In this document: in pieces, positions 61,195 through 64,000 of the stretch | Layout: each line of letters opens with the position of its first letter | How positions within the stretch are numbered: the stretch's first letter is position 1 | From: Paenibacillus sp. YN15 | Lineage (GTDB): Bacteria > Bacillota > Bacilli > Paenibacillales > NBRC-103111 | Length of the DNA stretch: 64,000 nt | Reading direction: 5' to 3' | Assembly: GCF_003285005.1 (NCBI RefSeq) | Contig: NZ_QMFA01000026.1 | Coordinates: forward strand, 29,646 to 93,645 | The notes under the pieces: generated by a model | The model's input: the letters and a program-made list of their open reading frames with translations, nothing else | What the model was told of the DNA's origin: nothing | The model's database searches: none | Position numbers and translations under genes: made by a program

Positions 61195-62307
61195 CTATAC
61201 CCCTCTTCCCGCTGCTGTTTGCGTCATCGCTTCGTCCGGGAGGTCTGCTCCCGGGTCTCCCGCTTTGTACCCGATCCCCCGGCGTTTGGCAAATTCCCGG
61301 GTCAGCGCCGGAATGATCTGGAACAAGTCTCCCGCCAGGGCGTAATGGGCGATCTGGAAAATAGGCGCCTGCGGGTCTTTGTTTACGGCAATAATCACAT
61401 CGGAGCCCTGCATCCCCACCGTATGCTGCACCGCCCCGGAAATTCCCGCCGCAATATACAGCTTGGGGCGTACAGTGTGCCCCGTCTGCCCGATCTGATG
61501 CTCGTGGGTGATCCAACCGGCATCCACTGCCGCCCGGGTGGCGCCTACTTCGCCTCCCAATACCTCCGCCAGCTCACGCAGGAGGCCGAAGCCCTCAGGC
61601 CCGCCCAGTCCCCGGCCGCCGGCCACAATAATATCCGCTTCCTCCAGATTGACGCTGCTCTTCTCCTCCAGGAAAGCGATCACCTGGGCGGCCGTGTTGG
61701 CATAATCCTCCCGCACCTCCAGATGCACCACCTCGCCTGTGCGCCCCGGGTCCGGGGCCAGGGCCTGGAATACTCCCGCGCGGGCAGTGGCCATTTGGGG
61801 CCGGTACTGCTTGCAGAGAATGGTGGCCATCATCTTCTCGGAAAATGCCGGGCGGCTGGCCATCAGAAGCCGGGAGGGATGAGACTCCACATCCAGCTCC
61901 GTGCAATCCGCCGTGAGCCCCGTGGGCAGATGGGTGGCAATGGCTCCCGCCAGATCCCGGCCGGTGGCGGTGGCGCCGTAGAGCACAATCTCCGGCTTGA
62001 TCTCGTGAATGGCGGACAAACAAACCCGGCTGTACGGACGGGTCCGGTAATCCAGCAGCTCCGGCGCCTGGCACAGATACACCCGGTCGGCTCCATACTG
62101 GATGGATTCCGCCGCCAGATGCTCCACATCATGGCCGATGACCAGCGCCAATAAAGAGGTCTCCAGCTTGTCGGCCAGCTTCCGGCCTTCGCCAAGGAGC
62201 TGCCAGGAGACCTTTTTGGCCGCACCGCGCCGGTGCTCAATGACGATCATGACGCCGCGATAGGCAGACCAGTCCTGCTCCGGAGCGGCCTTTCGTTCCT
62301 CACTCAT
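61195..62307 (-). CDS. fixB: Electron transfer flavoprotein alpha subunit (FixB/EtfA)
   Basis: A 370-aa ETF alpha subunit. The N-terminal domain (RGVMIVIEHRRGAAKKVSWQ) precedes the FAD-binding C-terminal part: ADIIVAGGRGLGGPEGFGLL, GATRAAVDAGWITHEHQIGQ, TGHTVRPKLYIAAGISGAVQH and VIIAVNKDPQAPIF. ATG 62307 has GAGGAGG at 8 nt. It pairs with FixA; 121 nt separate the genes, and that gap holds a stem-loop. The set is a FixAB heterodimer linked to FixC and FixX. Confidence 0.95.
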   Translation of the reverse strand: MSEERKAAPEQDWSAYRGVMIVIEHRRGAAKKVSWQLLGEGRKLADKLETSLLALVIGHDVEHLAAESIQYGADRVYLCQAPELLDYRTRPYSRVCLSAIHEIKPEIVLYGATATGRDLAGAIATHLPTGLTADCTELDVESHPSRLLMASRPAFSEKMMATILCKQYRPQMATARAGVFQALAPDPGRTGEVVHLEVREDYANTAAQVIAFLEEKSSVNLEEADIIVAGGRGLGGPEGFGLLRELAEVLGGEVGATRAAVDAGWITHEHQIGQTGHTVRPKLYIAAGISGAVQHTVGMQGSDVIIAVNKDPQAPIFQIAHYALAGDLFQIIPALTREFAKRRGIGYKAGDPGADLPDEAMTQTAAGRGV

Positions 62308-62374
62308 GCTTCATGCCTCCTCTTGCCCCGTTGCCGGAGCATATATCTCTATTTATGCGATCATATGGGGGCTT

Positions 62375-62423
62375 CCCCAAAAGTACCCGGAATCAGCTTC
62401 AAAGCATCACTTCACTTTTGGGG
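62375..62423 (-). other. Stem-loop in the fixA-fixB gap
   Basis: CCCCAAAAGT (62375-62384) and ACTTTTGGGG (62414-62423) are perfect 10-bp complements, starting 5 nt after the fixA stop on the transcript. Loop about 29 nt. A T run does not follow, so an mRNA processing or stability element is more likely than a terminator. Confidence 0.6.
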
Positions 62424-62428
62424 GATTA

Positions 62429-63262
62429 TCATAACCATCCCAGCTTCCGGGGCAGCTCTCCTCCCCACAGCGCAGCGGCCACTTCCTCCGCCTGGGCTTC
62501 CGGCGCAGCGCCGCCAATATGCACCGTATTGGCCTTCTTGATCTCCGGCACCCAGGTGCGGCCCACGACGGTAGGCGAACCCTTCAGCCCGATTTTGCTC
62601 CGGTCCATCTCGGGAAAATCCGCCATGGTCCACTGCACCGGCTTGTAGCGGGCCGCCCGTACCATCCCCGGCAGCGTGGCCCGGCGGATGCGGTTCAGTT
62701 CCTTCAGCACTGTCAAGAGCACTGGCATGGAGGTCTCCGCCACCTCAACGCCATCCTCCATCTGGCGGCGCACCCGGACCCGGCCTGCCTCCTCATCCAC
62801 TTTTTCTACCTTGCAGACATAGGTGAGCTGATCCATCTCCAGCCGGCATGCCACCCCCGGTCCTACCTGACCCGTATCCCCGTCCAGAGTCTGCTTGCCG
62901 CAGAAGACCATATGCACCGGCCCCCAAGCCGCCTCAATCTTGCGGATGGCCGCTCCCAGCACATAGGAGGTAGCCAGCGTATCCGCTCCGGCAAAGGCCC
63001 GGTCTGTCACCAGCACCGCCTCATCCGCCCCCAGCGAAATACACTCCTTCAACCCCTTCTCCGCTTGGGGAGGGCCCATGGTTACTACCGTTACTCTCGC
63101 TCCCAGCTCATCCTTGATCCTAAGCGCCTCTTCCAGCCCGTGCATATCATAGAAATTCACGATGCTCGGCACCCCTTGGCGGATCAGGGTATTGTTCTTG
63201 GGATCAATCCGGATTTCCCTGCTGTCGGGCACTTGCTTGACACAAACCACCACATGCAGCAA
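62429..63262 (-). CDS. fixA: Electron transfer flavoprotein beta subunit (FixA/EtfB)
   Basis: A 277-aa ETF beta subunit: HVVVCVKQVPDSREIRIDP at the start, MHGLEEALRIKDELGARVTV, AGADTLATSYVLGAAI, and the AMP-binding-domain signature DGDTGQVGPGVA. The predicted start is TTG 63262 (GGAGG at 9 nt). It is the first gene of fixABCX on the minus strand. A candidate CcpA site lies about 90 bp upstream, suggesting repression on preferred sugars. Confidence 0.94.
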   Translation of the reverse strand: MLHVVVCVKQVPDSREIRIDPKNNTLIRQGVPSIVNFYDMHGLEEALRIKDELGARVTVVTMGPPQAEKGLKECISLGADEAVLVTDRAFAGADTLATSYVLGAAIRKIEAAWGPVHMVFCGKQTLDGDTGQVGPGVACRLEMDQLTYVCKVEKVDEEAGRVRVRRQMEDGVEVAETSMPVLLTVLKELNRIRRATLPGMVRAARYKPVQWTMADFPEMDRSKIGLKGSPTVVGRTWVPEIKKANTVHIGGAAPEAQAEEVAAALWGGELPRKLGWL

Positions 63263-63349
63263 TCTGACGCACCTCCGTTTGTCATACCGGGAAAAAAACC
63301 TTGTTTCTTCCTCCGCACCCGGCATTTCAGATTAGAATCATTCCAAAAA

Positions 63350-63363
63350 TGATAGCGCTTGCA
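63350..63363 (-). promoter_or_regulatory. CcpA cre-like site upstream of fixA
   Basis: TGATAGCGCTTGCA matches the cre consensus TGWAARCGYTWNCW at 13 of 14 positions. It lies 88 bp before the fixA start. A second, weaker match, CGGAAGCGCTAACA, is at 63616-63629. Confidence 0.65.
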
Positions 63364-63453
63364 ATAGTGGCTGGCGCTGTCCTTCGCATCTGAAATTCTC
63401 CCCCCGCTATCACCATATTTCACCAATTCCACATGTTGAACCGTTTTCCTACA

Positions 63454-63477
63454 TTGTGAAAAAATTCATTTGTTATA
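63454..63477 (-). promoter_or_regulatory. Possible fixA promoter with Rex-like half site
   Basis: On the minus strand a -10-like TATAAC (complement of 63472-63477) is followed by TGAATTTTTTCACAA, complement of TTGTGAAAAAATTCA at 63454-63468, which keeps one full half of the Rex (NADH-sensing) consensus. A related TTGTGAAAAAA is at 63542-63552. The -35 is unclear. Redox control would suit an electron-transfer operon, but this is a weak match. Confidence 0.35.
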
Positions 63478-63760
63478 GTGATAAAAATTCCTTGTTTCCG
63501 TCAAAAAGTTGTCACTTTTAACCAAAAAGCATTGATTTTTCTTGTGAAAAAAGGTACATATCGAGCTTTGATATAGGCTGTTATACCTTTTCCATATTTC
63601 TGTATTATAGCTGTGCGGAAGCGCTAACACCTTTTTGGGAGGGGAGGTGGTCGAGGAAGTCTGGGGAGCCGACGGGGGCTGGAGGGGCGGAGGGGGAGTT
63701 TTTGAATGCCTAGGGGGCTGAGGGGCGAAGGGGCGGAGGGGCGAAGGGTTCGGAAGCTGC

Positions 63761-63937
63761 CGGACTGACGATCCGTTATTTTCTCATTTTGGACCTTTTT
63801 CCAGATTTCGCGGACACAGAGGACGTTATTTCATCTTTCAGGCGCTCCAGCGGCTTCTTTTTCGTCCCTTAACGGATTCTCGGTCCGCCAAGATGAAAAA
63901 AAGCCGCTTTTCGCCTAAATAACGGAGGCTGTGTCAC
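63761..63937. repeat. 177-bp four-box dyad element, copy D
   Basis: Boxes: CGGACTGACGATCCGTTA (63761-63778), CGGACACAGAGGACGTTA (63811-63828), TAACGGATTCTCGGTCCG (63870-63887) and TAACGGAGGCTGTGTCAC (63920-63937). Offsets 0, 50, 109, 159; the second and last boxes have one or two changes in their outer conserved bases. The rest of 63630-64000 has no gene and includes a G-rich stretch at 63630-63760. Confidence 0.9.
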
Positions 63938-64000
63938 TAGCGTTGCATCGAGCTTACCACGGGAAATCCGTGTACATGAGAATAAAAAAAGAGTAGCCAA

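Overview
The window looks like a chromosomal segment of a Gram-positive, endospore-former-type Bacillota, most probably Paenibacillaceae. The evidence is the fairly high GC of the host genes, strong AAGGAGG-type ribosome binding sites, a FapR operator, SinR-like and LutR/LutABC genes, copper-amine-oxidase-N-type and SLH extracytoplasmic domains, a collagen-like GPG-repeat protein and a YbbC/NamZ-type muramidase. The genus is inferred from gene content; no rRNA or tRNA gene is visible.

Layout. 0-6.3 kb: an apparent cell-wall amino-sugar recycling operon (sugar ABC permease, AnmK, GNAT acetyltransferase, PIG-L-like protein, NamZ, BadF/MurK-like sugar kinase). 6.4-9.9 kb: a SEC-C protein, FabH under a FapR box, and a secreted DUF4163/3298-type protein. 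9.9-14.1 kb: a lower-GC mosaic island next to the 3' end of guaA, with a decayed IS200-type transposase, the stub of a CD-NTase-like nucleotidyltransferase, a PmeII-type restriction endonuclease, its cytosine-5 methyltransferase, a small XRE (controller-like) gene behind a 38-bp palindrome, and a frameshifted MobV relaxase. 14.1-26 kb: guaA, two CBO0543-type membrane proteins (one frameshifted), a MoxR/DUF58/transglutaminase operon, a polysaccharide deacetylase, a Bcp peroxiredoxin, and divergent SinR-like and XRE regulators. 26.5-30.3 kb: lutR and lutABC for lactate oxidation, with matching operators. 30.4-32.8 kb: a possible three-gene defence cassette (AAA ATPase, TOPRIM/RloB-like protein, putative nuclease-like protein). 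32.9-35.7 kb: an ABC-2 exporter. 36-54 kb: LCP protein, HAD phosphatase, MarR with a PNPOx-like protein, hemL, a membrane protein/XRE pair, DUF1761, collagen-like protein, metE with its LysR regulator, a GGCT-like protein, KDPG aldolase and KDG kinase, an AbrB-type transporter and topB. 54.4-59.5 kb: a lipoprotein, a tandem-repeat block, a protein of unknown function, an inositol monophosphatase and an SLH protein. 59.6-63.3 kb: fixABCX with a possible catabolite-repression site upstream.

The most striking non-coding signal is a family of four intergenic elements at 1968-2144, 37747-37923, 44170-44346 and 63761-63937. Each is exactly 177 bp and carries four 18-bp boxes (CGGA-N7-TCCG-TTA) at offsets 0, 50, 109 and 159, two pointing right and then two pointing left. 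The spacing is identical in all four copies although the sequence between boxes is only loosely conserved. A fifth element (24304-24497) has a different box but the same two-right/two-left, 50-bp-step plan. I know of no described element with this architecture and regard it as the best candidate for something new.

A second recurring theme is low-complexity insertions in otherwise ordinary enzymes (AnmK, the GNAT protein, peroxiredoxin, topoisomerase III, the 55.4-kb protein). All family assignments come from reading motifs in the sequence; no database search was run.
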